From Narthecium ossifragum (lineage: Eukaryota > Streptophyta > Magnoliopsida > Dioscoreales > Nartheciaceae), in contig OY986969.1 in assembly GCA_963920575.1 (NCBI GenBank), forward strand, positions 25,211,434 through 25,275,433: a stretch of DNA of 64,000 nucleotides, given 5' to 3'. Every line of letters begins with the position of its first letter. Position 1 is the stretch's first letter. Shown here one piece after another: positions 47,952 to 58,534 of the stretch. The translations under genes and the position numbers were made by a program. The notes under the pieces were generated by a model. The model did no database searches and was not told where the DNA came from. It saw only the letters and a program-made list of their open reading frames with translations.

Positions 47952-47983
<32 letters not shown>

Positions 47984-48103
47984 TTGTGTATACATATATA
48001 CATACCATATATACGTAAATACATACATATATAGATATCTACATACATGTATGTGTATATTTGTGCATGTAATATACACATTATATATTATTAATATATA
48101 TGT
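47170..48103. other. 3' region of the small gene and repeat-rich spacer
   Basis: After the likely 3' UTR comes a small palindromic block at about 47653-47748: AATCGGTAATGATAT at its left and its near complement TTTCATTACCGATT at its right, with TATTACATATG on both outer sides. Then follows a long AT/ATGT microsatellite zone (47941-48103), including a TA run at 47951-47971. No gene recognised. Confidence 0.5.
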
Positions 48104-48113
48104 ATGTATAATA

Positions 48114-49702
48114 AGGCTTAAATATGCGTTTCGTCCCTGAGGTTTATGACAAGTTTTTATCAAGTCCATGTACTTTAAAAATTCTCGATTGAATCCCCCG
48201 ATTTTTTGAACCGATCTAATACAGTCCTCTGTCCAAATGCCGTTAGTCGAATCTAACGGAGCCAAGAAGACTGATTTTGACCGATGTATACTAATTTTAG
48301 CCAACTGAAATTATTTTTTAATTATTTTTTTTCTCTCTCTCCTCTCCTTCTCTCCCCTGTTGATCGAGGTGCATTCTTCTCCGACAAGGATGGCGTGGAG
48401 GGATCCAGCGTCGGCGTACTCGAGGAGGAGGGCGTCGCCGGAGGGTGAGGGATGGTGCCATGGAGGGTGAGGTCAGTGCGGCGGAACCCAAGCGGGGCTC
48501 AGAGGAGTCGCCGGAGGTGGAGGGCTGTGGCTGATCAGGGAAGGGGAGGCTGAGACAAAACTCGCCGGCTGGAGGGAAGACATGGGTTCCTTCCTCCCAC
48601 CTCCCCCTCTCTCTCTTTGTCTCTTTCTCCTGCCGACGAAGGATCCCTCCTCACCAGCGCTGACGGATCCGGCGCTGAAGTCGAGTGGCGTCGCCGGGCT
48701 CCCCCTCTCCCCCTTCCTCTGCTTCTTCCACCTCTGACAGATCCGGCGTTGAAGTCGAGTGGCGTCGCCGGGCTCCCCCTCTCCCCCTTCCTCTGCTTCT
48801 TCCGCCTCCGACGGATCCGGCGACGGATCCCTCCTCGCTAGCGCTGACGGATCCGGCGCTGAAGTCGAGTGGCGTCGTCGGGCTCCCCCTCTCCCCCTTC
48901 CTCTGCTTCTTCCGCCTCTGATGGATCCGGCGTTGAAGTCGAGTGGCGTCGCCGGGCTCCCCCTCTCCCCCTTCCTCTGCTTCTTTGAAGTGAGGAAGAT
49001 GGTTGAAGATGACGTCGAAGCCTCCTCTTCACCCATTCCACCCCCGAGTTCCCTATCCATCTCCGACAACCATGCCGTCTCCATTAACCCCGCCCAGCGC
49101 TCGAGGCCATCCACCCTCCTCGTTCCCGGCCACCCCCGTCTTTGTCGGGAGCCAACCAGATCCCCACCCCTTCTCAAGGATCCGGTGTCGTCGCCCCTCT
49201 ACACCACTACTTCCGACCTCCTCGGCCCATCCGACCTCGAATCAAAATACCCGAGGTTCCTTCGATCTCTCTGTTCCGTCGCCAGCGTCTTCGTCTTCTC
49301 CAAAGCACCACCGTCGTCCCTCTCAGTTCCGTCGCCTATGCTGCCCAACACGGCTCAATGAGATGAGGACGCAGTTCTTCTAGGAGGGGTGCCACGGCGA
49401 GTCGGACACGGAGAAGGAGGTGAGCTTTCTCCTTGGTTGACGCCGGTGTAGATCGGTTGCTGAGTAGTATCAGCAGTAGGAGGGAGGCGGCGAGAAGAAG
49501 GGGAAAAGTCAAAATTAACTCAAATTGATCCGGTTCGTAAGCCGGTTCAGCTGAGCCGCCGTTAGTTCGATGGACGGCGATGGACGGAGGGACTAGATTG
49601 AGCCAGTCCGGCGAAGTTAAGGGATTCAATCGAGAATTTTTAAATTTAAAGGACTTGATAAAAACTTGTCAGAAATCTGAGGGACGAAAGGCATATTTTA
49701 GC
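48114..49702. mobile_element. Pack-MULE-like element with 10-bp target duplication
   Basis: 1589 bp. The left terminus (GGCTTAAATATGCGTTTCGTC, TTTTTATCAAGTCC, AAAAATTCTCGATTGAATCCC) reappears inverted at the right terminus (GGGATTCAATCGAGAATTTTT, GGACTTGATAAAAA, GGGACGAAAGGCATATTTTA), about 100 bp in all. Both sides are flanked by the identical ATGTATAATA (48104-48113 and 49703-49712). No transposase is present. The interior from about 48330 to 49400 is GC-rich and open in several frames, quite unlike the AT-rich surroundings, which fits captured genomic DNA. The source gene was not recognised. Confidence 0.8.
48660..48990. repeat. Four GC-rich repeat units inside the Pack-MULE-like element
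   Basis: GATCCGGCG(C/T)TGAAGTCG starts near 48666, 48740, 48850 and 48924 (spacings 74, 110, 74). Each is followed by GGGCTCCCCCTCTCCCCCTT. The repetition makes long open frames on both strands, which I do not treat as genes. Confidence 0.85.
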
Positions 49703-49712
49703 ATGTATAATA

Positions 49713-50270
49713 ATATATATGTATATATGAAAATATATCTACATATTGTATATATGTGCATATGTGTTTAATATATGTAAAAAAAGTATTGATTGGTGAC
49801 AAGTGGCACCAATCTAACACCCCACGTAATGGTGGATCGGGTCCTCCCAAAACCCGAATGACTACTCGCGTTGCATATATGGGTGCCATGGTCATGTGGA
49901 TGGATCGGATCCTCCACCTTTTGAAGGACCGGAATCATTATTCATCTTGATAAGATTCATTATTAAAATTTGTATAGATTGATTAGATCAAGCCTTTTAA
50001 AAGGGAATGCATAACTGCCGCCTCCCTTATTACAAGGTTGATGAAACATATTTCATCTTAACCTGTGGTTAAAAAAGGAATATATTCTCTCGTATAGGGC
50101 GTTCTGAGAGACTATCACCACCAAGTGACCTACGGCAAAGTATATTCGAAAGGGATTCTGATTGGGTACATGCCAAATGCAAATACTACATGGCCACCCA
50201 CTTTTATAGTACAATAATAGTATATAATATTATAGGTATTGGGTTAACGGGTGGATATAATGGGATCCGA
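49713..50270. other. Intergenic with second copy of the ATTGGTGACAAGTGG repeat
   Basis: AT-rich sequence; ATTGGTGACAAGTGGCACCA, ACACCCCACGTAA and GGATCGGGTCCTCC at 49792-49850 match the copy at 44.43 kb. No gene recognised. Confidence 0.5.
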
Positions 50271-50284
50271 TTACTCTTTCTCAT

Positions 50285-50660
50285 GTCTAAACCCGGCAAT
50301 CGCAAACCTCACCATCGCTCTCTCCTCACCTCTCACTTCCAGCCGTCGGGAACCTCGTTGCCACCCTCTCCTCACCTCCCTCCTCCGGTCATCGTCAACC
50401 TCACCGTCAACATAGCCCTCTCATCATCTCTCGCCTCCGCCCATCACGAACCTCGCCATCGCTCTCTCCTCACCTCCCGCCTCCGGGCATCAGGAACTGC
50501 GCCGTTGCCCTCTCCTCACCTCTCACCTCCGGTCATCGGGAACAGCACCCGTTGCCCTCTCCTCACCTCCCGCCTCCGTCCATCGTCAACCTTGACGTCG
50601 CTGTCGCCCTCTTTTCATTTCCCGCCTCTGGCCATCGCGAACGGCGAGTCGAGGGCGACG
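50285..50660. repeat. Degenerate ~60-bp GC-rich tandem repeat
   Basis: About six units built on CCCTCTCCTCACCTCCCGCCTCCGG and a following CATCG..AACC phrase. The frame 50190-50834 reads through all of it because of the repeat and base composition. Its style resembles the captured GC-rich DNA at 12.8-13.7 kb and 48.4-49.4 kb. Confidence 0.75.
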
Positions 50661-50947
50661 GCGACGGCGAGGCTAGGGCTTTTCAGGAGAGGGGAGAGTG
50701 AGAAGGCAACAACGACGATGTTTCGGAGAGTAGAGGGAGAGGGTGACGGTGACGGTGAGTTGAGGTCGACGACGAGGTTAGGTCTTTTCAGGAGAGGAGA
50801 GGTCGACGCTAGGGTTTGGAGAAATGATGTTTGATCAGGATGGGGCTGGATCGGATCCCCACTATAAACCCGCTAAATATATGCATTTAAAACATGCCCA
50901 CGTTAGCATATGTAGTGTACATGGCCCACAGCTATGTACACAAAGCG

Positions 50948-51053
50948 TTATCGATTCGAAAGTGATAATAATTCTACAACCACAGTGGAGTTAAAAAAAA
51001 TTATCGACTCGAAAGTGATAATAATTCTACAACCATAGTGGAGTTTAAAAAAA
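50948..51053. repeat. 53-bp tandem duplication upstream of the TRAPPC12-like gene
   Basis: Two head-to-tail copies, 50948-51000 and 51001-51053, each starting TTATCGA(T/C)TCGAAAGTGA and containing ATTCTACAACCA(C/T)AGTGGAG. They differ at very few positions. Position is about 230-330 bases upstream of the start codon, so they could fall in the promoter. Confidence 0.9.
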
Positions 51054-51282
51054 TGGCAAATTTTAATCACCAAAAGTCGCAGATCTCAGCTGTGGTCCTA
51101 TCAGGATCGCCTATTCGCCTGGGACGTCATAGATCAACAGATATAAAAACTATTAGGCCGTTCGTGGCCCACTATGGTAGTGTCAAAGCCCATTCCAAAG
51201 CCTGGACAAAAAAGGCTCCCGTTTTGTTCTTCCTCCGTTCTCTACGACTACACCACCTCCGCTTCGTTGTGGAGATCGAGAG

Positions 51283-52419
51283 ATGGATCCCAAACTCCAG
51301 CGATCGTCGGAGGACTTCTCCTCGGACCCTCTCCTCTCACCGCCCTCCACCCTCTTCGCTTCCCCCTCCGACCTCTGCCCCGACGTCGATTCCCTCCTCG
51401 ACTTCGCTTCCCGCGGCCAGTGGAGCTCCCTCCTCGACCGCGCCACCGCCTTCTCCCAGTCCGGATCCGGCCTCTTCGTTCTCCCCCACCACCGCCTCGT
51501 CCTCCTCTCCTTCTCCGTCCTCGCCCTCTTCAAGCTCCGCCGTTTCTCCGACGCTTCCGTCTCCCTTCTCTCCGTCCTCGAGGGCCTCGATTCTCATCCC
51601 TCGAAAGATGACCCCTTCGACTTCCCTCGCTTACGTTACGAGTCGTACCCAGGCGCTTACCCCGGCCGCCGCGGATCCATGGTCCCCTTCACCCTCCGCT
51701 ACCTCCACGCTGTCCTCCCCGCGCGTCTCGGCGACCTCCCCGCCACTCTCGATCTTCTCTACTTACTCCTCCACTTCGTCCGCGGCCGTGTCGCACACGA
51801 CGCTTCCCCCTCCGCCTCCCATTCTCCGTGGCCCCGTCGCGAGGCCTTTGTACTAAGTGTGCTCATAGCCCAGCACTTCGCGCACCGTGAGTTCGACGTG
51901 TGCCTCGCCCTCCTCGGCACGCTCCTCGAACGTTGCCCCTCCGATCCCGTTCTCCTCTCCCGCCTCGGCTACATCCAGCTCCAGATCGGCCACCTCGAGG
52001 GGTCTCGCGCCGCCTTCGCACGTGCGGAAGAGGTGGTGGCGCAACAGGGCGGCGGCAGCGTGGAGATGGAAAACCTGGTGGCGAGGAACCGGGCACTGGC
52101 TTCCATAGCTGCAAAGGACTACGCCGCCGCGGTGAGGGAGTACGAGGGGTGCGTCGAGAGGGATCCCAGCGACGTGGTGGCAGTGAGCAACAAGGCGCTG
52201 TGTTTGATGTACTCCAGGGATCTCCAAGACTCGATCAAGTTGCTCGAAGGCGCCCTCGAGAGGTTTCCCACAACGGCCCTGAACGAGACGCTGGTGGTGA
52301 ATCTCTGTAGCATGTACGAGTTGGCGTACGTGAATCACGGGGACATCAAGAAGAGCTTGAGCAGTTGGATCGCGAGGGTGGCGCCGGATGACTTCGATCC
52401 TTCTTGTACTCGAGCATGA
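51283..52419 (+). CDS. TRAPPC12-like TPR protein
   Basis: Plant homologue of trafficking protein particle complex subunit 12, a TPR scaffold of the TRAPP tethering complexes that act at the ER-Golgi and trans-Golgi. Single exon, 378 residues, close to the Arabidopsis homologue. The first half carries SDPLLSPPSTLFASPSDLCP, then a helical repeat region with VDSLLDFASRGQWSSLLDRA and FKLRRFSDASVSLLSVLEG. The second half has TPR-like pairs (LSRLGYIQLQIGHLEGSRAA, NRALASIAAKDYAAAVREYE, VSNKALCLMYSRDLQDSIKL) and the ending NETLVVNLCSMYELAYVNHG. GC content is high, especially at third positions, as in one of the two gene classes typical of many monocots. The ATG chosen gives the full conserved N-terminus; an upstream in-frame start is not supported. 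Confidence 0.9.
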   Translation: MDPKLQRSSEDFSSDPLLSPPSTLFASPSDLCPDVDSLLDFASRGQWSSLLDRATAFSQSGSGLFVLPHHRLVLLSFSVLALFKLRRFSDASVSLLSVLEGLDSHPSKDDPFDFPRLRYESYPGAYPGRRGSMVPFTLRYLHAVLPARLGDLPATLDLLYLLLHFVRGRVAHDASPSASHSPWPRREAFVLSVLIAQHFAHREFDVCLALLGTLLERCPSDPVLLSRLGYIQLQIGHLEGSRAAFARAEEVVAQQGGGSVEMENLVARNRALASIAAKDYAAAVREYEGCVERDPSDVVAVSNKALCLMYSRDLQDSIKLLEGALERFPTTALNETLVVNLCSMYELAYVNHGDIKKSLSSWIARVAPDDFDPSCTRA

Positions 52420-52636
52420 GACGAGGTACTACTGTTTCCCTCTAGGGCATTGCCGATTCGGGTTCAAGAATTGTTCAAATCCATCTGACATCGTCTTAGG
52501 GGCATTGCGTTTTGATTTAGATTTTGATCCATATGTTTTGAGAGTGGTAAGTGATTTATAAGTGGAATGATACACATGATCTTGAGAAGTTTGATCTCTT
52601 AGGTTGAATTCCCTTTCTACATCTATGATGGTAGCT
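52420..52636. other. 3' flank of the TRAPPC12-like gene
   Basis: Probably 3' UTR of the TRAPPC12-like gene; no distinct polyadenylation signal chosen. Confidence 0.4.
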
Positions 52637-53022
52637 TTATGAGGTGGTAGCTATAGTTAGTTCTATGAAGGCCAGAAGTGCAAGGCACGGCAGTGAGCAA
52701 TGTATTTTGAGGGAGGTCACCGTGCCACACCAGCCACCCCACCTCGCTGCCGGAGCAATCAAGCTATCCATCGAGACAGCTCTGCACGATGACAGTTCGT
52801 GCGAAGCGAGTACTCCTTCCACGGCCTACTGAGGAATGTCTGGAACATGTCCTGCACTGGCTTCGGGTAGGAGGCGGCGGCGACCCTGCAATCTTGCTTG
52901 GGTGATGATATTGATGCCGTTGTTGTGATTCTTCTCAGTCTTGCAGTCACCTTGTTCGGCTGATAGCTCCTTGCGTGCAGAACCGCAGCTGCGTTTCCGA
53001 AGATGAAGTCCGACGGTGGCAT
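52637..53022 (-). pseudogene. Pectinesterase relic (C-terminal catalytic part, frameshifted)
   Basis: The minus strand shows pectin methylesterase motifs of family CE8: SDFIFGNAAAV (around the second active-site Asp), QDCRVAAAS, and KPVQDMFQTFLSRPWKEYS, where functional enzymes have LGRPWK. After this the original frame ends; in another frame RTVIVQSCLDG follows, the expected next motif, and then SLIAP in a third. So at least two frameshifts are present. The upstream half, with the first catalytic Asp and the pro-region, is absent. It lies between two intact genes and is best called a truncated, non-functional copy. Confidence 0.82.
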
Positions 53023-53783
53023 AGCTGCATTAGTAGAAGAATTACTACATGGAACTTGATGGATGTAGCTCTTTCTTGCTAAAAGATGAGAAACCGCAGG
53101 GGAGTTGGATGATGTTCATTAGACCATGAGTATCTATCTATTTCTATGGGCTGCAATGCAACTCTTGTTCTTAATAGTTCTAAACAAGAATGTCAAAGTG
53201 TGCTGTGTTTAACGCATCTATTCAGATTCAGGGAATTCCACAACAAGAATGCATGCCAAATTGCTTCGTTTTCCTGCAAGCATCGCTCCAGACTTCTCTA
53301 ATCATAGTAAAACCTTGCGATCTTGGTAATGTCTACAAACTAATCCACATTAATCAAAACTCTTCTTTTAGAGGCCTTCGTCTTGCAACGGATTCTGTTT
53401 TCTGATGAAAATTTATGCGATTGCATTACAGAAACCTCGCAGCGAATAGAATGTTTATCTGAAAAAAAAAACTAAGGAGACTATGAATGCCATTCACACT
53501 TCTTTAAGTTGACTATCTGTACAAAAATATGAGCAAACTGTACACAGCTTCCTTTTACAGGCTTCCGGGTAGTATCTTGTCACTAGTTGCTCCAAAACTG
53601 GCGCTCAATGATTGCTCCATGGATGTTATTGTGGGAGGTACAGTGGTAAATAGAGAAAACCGATCTGTTTGGTCCATCTTCATGATTATTTCCTGTTGCA
53701 ACAATAAGCAAGATCAATGTCGAAGATAAGAGATCAGTAAAATCTTCTCAATAACCAATCTTTAGATTGTAAAGGGTGTACTT
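53023..53783. other. Intergenic, nothing recognised
   Basis: Sequence between the pectinesterase relic and the minus-strand gene at 53.8 kb, with short open frames only. The right part may be 3' UTR of that gene. Confidence 0.4.
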
Positions 53784-55483
53784 CTAAACCTTCAAAAGTC
53801 CCTTAATCTCAGCTGTTTCTCCCGTGATTTTCTCTCCCATCTTAGTCATGGATTCCTTGACGATTTCCACTTGTTTTTCTAGGGCACACAACCTTTGTGA
53901 AATCATAGCAGAGTCCTGAATAAAGAGCCACATTAAACGAAGCCCTTGAGTAAATCAGAAAACAGTCAAAATTTTCCCTCATACAAGCACCTGGAAAATA
54001 GGGCCCGGTGCTTCTCCTTGCCGTGCTGCTTCACCTTCCCTTCGGTCAGAGAACTGATTAGGGACATTTGTAGATGTAGTTAAGGTTTCCATTCTCGCCT
54101 TCTTAGACTTCTTGGGCACCCTCTTCCTTTTCTTTGTGCTTTTCCTTTTAATCTGTGACACAACAATTCACTTGATGAGAATATAACCATATAATTAATT
54201 GCTCACTAACAAAATCGAGCTCGGACTACCTTTTGAGAATCAGCCAACATCTCCCTATTATCAACTCCCTTCGCTTCCAATGGCAGCAGTGGGAGGCTCA
54301 GTTCAACTATCACCTAGCATTAAAGGAGTGAATATATTACTAGCTGACCAGCTATAATCAACCTCAAAGAGCTTTTCCTAATCATACCTCTCCGGCTTCA
54401 TGACCTATTTTGGCTTCCCACATCTCCCACAACCTTGCACTCTTATCATCCCAATAAGCCATAAGTGGATAAGTAGGAGGGCCACGATTATAATCGGCAC
54501 GACTAAAGCAAAGATGCTCGTAATACCACAGCTAACCAGATTTCAATAAAAATTACAATTTGTATGAGAATGATACAATCTAAATGATTAAGGGTGGGAG
54601 GCAATACCTGGAGAAACAAAACACATCCTTGTAACCACTTCGCTTCTCCACTCTGATGCTTCACAATACTGTCAAAAAGGAAGTCCAGAGTGAAAGCAGC
54701 CCAGTTAAAATTGGGGATCTCCTCAACATTGGCAACCAGTTTCAGGTAATCGACATGGATGTGTTGTCCTGTGCGTGGTGCCAGGATAACCCCTATGATA
54801 AAAAGGGCAAATTTCCTTTTGAAATGATCATCAGCTTTTCTGGATTCAGAAATATCCCGGTGTAGGTCATCCAAAGGTATGCCCTTTCCGCCTGTTGGCA
54901 CATAATTCTTCAGCAAATTTATGTCCAAATCTAAGCCACGCGTAAAGTCTATCCTTTTCCCTTCATCTTGCAACCCCAACAAGCACTTAACATCCCATGT
55001 GGTTACAGGTATGCGTATTCCCTTTAATGTTATCGACCTGGTAATCGGGTCACACTTTTCTAGCAGTGAAAATATCAGGTTCTTTTTCAGCTGAAGGGGT
55101 GGCGTATGGAGCAAAAAACCAAAACCAATCTCTTGGATGGCTGCTTTTTGGTCATCACTAAATCCACCGGTTACTTTGGATAGTCGGATGGCAGAACATC
55201 TAAAATCAACCTTACTGGACGCCAGAGAAGACCCTGCCAACATTTTACATAGAACTTGAGTAAGTTGCCAAATGAAAAAAAATAAACTGAGATTACAGTA
55301 GAAAACTTTTGTTCTCAAAGTAAATATTATGTATAAGGTGTCTATAAATAAAATAAAATAAAGAACCACGAAGCGAAGGAGAGGGCCTTGTCATAAGAAA
55401 CGAGCAAGAATATAGAGTTTACCATTCTTCTCGCACATCTGGTACTCTGGATTACTTGTCTTCAATCGTTTATGTAAGTTCAT
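53784..55483 (-). CDS. Mobile-element-associated plant protein of unknown function
   Basis: Six exons on the minus strand join in frame to 402 residues: 55483-55423, 55233-54608, 54531-54388, 54313-54230, 54152-53991, 53915-53784. The large second exon carries a domain I recall from many plant proteins linked to transposons, often found ahead of Ulp1-like cysteine proteases: FRCSAIRLSKVTGGFSDDQK, AAIQEIGFGFLLHTPPLQL, TWDVKCLLGLQDEGKR, KRKFALFIIGVILAPRTGQH and FLQLWYYEHLCFSR. No protease follows. Instead there is a basic, nuclear-signal-like segment (KRKSTKKRKRVPKKSKKA) and a C-terminal stretch with coiled-coil character (ISQRLCALEKQVEIVKESMT). All splice sites are canonical and no stop interrupts it, so it may be an expressed or domesticated gene. 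An acceptor (TTTCTAG) two bases before the ATG implies at least one upstream exon, so the N-terminus may be longer. Confidence 0.65.
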
Positions 55484-56826
55484 ACCTAGAAATGGGAGAA
55501 ATGCAGCTTGTTAAAGTAGTCATGATCAGAAAAACAAAAGGTGCAGTACAAAATCTAGGATATCCAATCTAGATGTAAGCTTCTGAAGAGAATACGATCA
55601 TAGAAAACTTTTTCGGAGCCAAGCTATTTATCATCACATTGTGGCAAGAAAAAAGAAACCTCATCCGAGAATAAATCAAGACAGAGGAAACAAGTGAAAA
55701 CAACAAACACAAAAGATGGAATACATCTACCTCATGTGTCTCATTTTATTTTCATAGGCCACTTCGAAACTGCTGGTTCCACGAGAATAACATGATCTCT
55801 ACATAGCACCAAAAGCCCATTGGTACTACTTCACTACAATAAGCACAAAAAGGAACATAAATCAGCAATTGTGGAGCACTTGCATTGAATCGCCATATTA
55901 AAACATTAGCATTTTACAATCTTTATGCCCAAATAGCTACTTAAGGAGCTCCAATTGCTTAGGAATTTAATCCCAACAATCTAATGAATTTTAAAATTAG
56001 TTGATTAGCTCCTGAAATATCCAACCACACAACTCAGATATCCAAACTTCTATCTGAGGAATTAGGGGTACATTCAAAAAAAAATTACTTTTCCAAGCAA
56101 AATCCACTAATATTAAGAGAATAACACGCAGAAAATAAGTTTTATCCCAAACAACATGCCAGTTATAACATGTCGCCAACCCATTTATATTCCTTCAAAC
56201 CATTTCAATCCTAAATTCCTCAATGAAAATGAAAACGCATACCAATCATGTGAAAGATTTCGAACATCGAATCAAGAAAGTTGACACAGCTACGAACCAG
56301 GTTGGGTTTTTCTCATAAACCCGTAACCCCCATCCTTCCAAATACCACTACCATCTTCAACATTTACATATTAGCAATCTTTGCAGCAATAAAGTATAAA
56401 AAAAACCAAGAAAAAGACAATTTTTTACGATAATTTGGTATCGATATTATTTGCCACTTCCGCGAAATCCCGTCTAACGAGACAAAAAATCTAACCCTAA
56501 CTTCTTGGGAGGTTAACATAGATGCAATAATACCCGGCGTTGATCTTTACGGGAAGTAAAGGTGGAACGGGACCGTGCTTTGAGAACGATGCGGCGTTCG
56601 CCGGGTAAATCCCAGCCTCCGCAGGCGGCGCGGCCCCCTCTTAGTCTTCCCAACACCACCCGCGCCCCCAAAGTAAAGTCGATGCGTAAAGGAGGGTTAC
56701 TTGGGTAACGCGGCAGCGTCGTTCATCCTACCTTACCTGAGTAAGGTTAACTATCACTCTGGACCGTTGATTTACCATACCGCTCCGTACGCTTCACGAT
56801 AGATTACTTGGGTAAGTAAACCACCA
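55484..56826. other. Upstream region of the 53.8-55.5 kb gene, no other gene seen
   Basis: Presumably holds non-coding or early exons and the promoter of the minus-strand gene. The section 56530-56700 is GC-rich, possibly near a transcription start. Short open frames only. Confidence 0.4.
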
Positions 56827-57034
56827 TTTATCGTAAGGAAATTTTTTTAAAATAATCTTATTTTAATAAAATATTATTAAAATAACCCTCCCCAAAAACT
56901 ATTTACCAATCTATGCCTCTTTTGGCCACGTCAGCGCCACGCTGGCGTGGCCTTTCATTTTTTACTCCCGCGGTCAAAGTTGACCACCAAGTGCGCCGCG
57001 ACCAAGTGCGGAGCCTAGAGACACGCCTACTAAG

Positions 57035-57235
57035 ACGTAGCTCCAAGTTACGAGACTTGGAGCTACGTCTCTATTAACACTAACACGGCTGAAAAAGCCA
57101 AGTGTTAGTGTTATTAGTGAGGTTAGTATTAAAACGTAACTTGGAGTTACGTCTCTATTAATGGAGACGTAACTCCAAGTTACGTCTTCGACCGTTAACC
57201 ACCAAGGAGACGTAACTTCAAGTTACGGTTTAATA
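57035..57235. repeat. Subterminal palindromic motif array, left arm
   Basis: Four to five copies of GACGTAACTCCAAGTTACGTC-like palindromes (some as GACGTAGCTCCAAGTTACG) at about 57041-57061, 57130-57152, 57165-57185 and 57210-57226. Spacing is irregular; copies are 80-100% alike and each is nearly self-complementary. Confidence 0.8.
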
Positions 57236-57445
57236 TAGAACACACAGTAACCCAACACTTGGTTATATTTGACACTCTGTGTACAAACATTCAACCAAAC
57301 ACAAAATTTGAAAATAAAACATCACAAACCAATCATCCACCCCAATTTCTGTACCCAATACATGATTACACCCACCCCATTCACATCTAAACGCAGTGCT
57401 TGTATAAATCAAAATCAAACGTCAAACATCGTTAATAACCAAACG

Positions 57446-58470
57446 TCAAAATCTCCAAGTTCTTTGTTTCTTCTTCGTTGACAACTTCTTTCTCCTCAAC
57501 GACGGTCCAGCCTCCTCTCCCCCCATCGTAGCACCGATATCGATATTATGCTCAACATGTCCGATTGGATCCTCCTCTGTAGTGCCCATGACTGGATATG
57601 ATGATGGTAAATCTTGAGATACCGGCATGTCATAGAAAGTAGTATGCTCGGTAGTCGGCTGCGACTGCTGTGAACTAACAGGAGCTCCGCCGCAAATCCA
57701 TAAATCCTCCATCATCGAGTAGAATATCGGTGCAAAACGATCGGCGAGCTCCTCCCCAGAACGACCTTGGCAGACAGTGTAACTGTCCTCGGCGGTGTCA
57801 TACTGCAAGTTTAGACAATTTGATTAGATTAACACAATATAATATTTAATTATTAACAAAAAAAAAATATTTACCATCTTTCGTAAAAGGTGTATGTTCG
57901 GCTGATGGACCATTCTGTCCTCCAATCTAGGCCTACTGACATAGCGCCTGGTGATCCCCCAGTACCACTGCAAGTATGACTCAGCATCCTCACCATCATC
58001 CACTGCACCGTCAATGACCCTATGGTGCCGCTCCTCCCATTGGGTGATATACTGGTGATGTGTAGTGACCCAGTTTGCAGTAGCATTGCCCCGACGGCTT
58101 GCACGTGATAGCCTCTCGGTCACCGAGGATGGTATCTCCTGTCGTAGCCCAAACTGCCGCATCACCCGTGGTGCCTCATGCATCTCCACTATATCGAAAC
58201 AGATGAGCGGCACATGACTCCTCCAAATAGCGAAACCCGCAGTACAGAGAGCCGGTAATTGTGCTAGACGCTGCGGTGTATATGGACACCACATAACCTA
58301 CAAGTTTAAAATACAAAGTCGGTTAGATCACATGAACATTAAAGTAGTTAATAAAATCTTGGATCGTGAGCAATAATACCTGAGATGACAACTGTCTGTC
58401 CAGCTGCTCTCGGTAGTAGGCTAAGTAACGGCCATGCGGGTTTCCTCTACCGCTGTGTGGTGCTGTCCAC
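57446..58470 (-). CDS. Plant mobile domain (PMD, MAIN-like) protein, N-terminally incomplete
   Basis: PMD proteins (aminotransferase-like plant mobile domain) occur as host factors such as MAIN in Arabidopsis and, very often, inside transposable elements. Three minus-strand exons are supported: 58470-58380, 58297-57875, 57802-57446. They encode RWTAPHSGRGNPHGRYLAYY, REQLDRQLSSQVMWCPYTPQ, HVPLICFDIVEMHEAPRVMR with QFGLRQEIP, then NWVTTHHQYITQWEERH and YLQWYWGITRRYVSRP, which are the C-terminal half of the PMD signature. The last exon is a low-complexity tail ending in a basic segment (RRKKLSTKKKQR). The N-terminal half of the domain was not found; the stretch upstream (58540-58810) is an AT-rich tandem duplication. 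It may be a truncated gene or have unrecognised upstream exons. Confidence 0.68.
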
Positions 58471-58534
58471 CTGCATTGTATATCAAGAGTTAGATGTTAA
58501 TGCTAACTGAACTTCAAAAAATATTTGTAAACAA

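Noticed and set aside
48759..49361. 200-codon plus-strand frame and 234-codon minus-strand frame (48473-49177)
   Set aside because: Both lie in repeated GC-rich cargo of the Pack-MULE-like element; openness is due to 74-bp-spaced repeats. Part may derive from a captured exon but none was recognised.
50190..50834. 214-codon plus-strand frame
   Set aside because: Built from about six degenerate 60-bp units; low complexity, no family resemblance.
51038..51856. 272-codon frame overlapping the TRAPPC12-like gene
   Set aside because: Another frame of the same GC-rich DNA; the 51283-52419 frame has the recognisable TPR protein.
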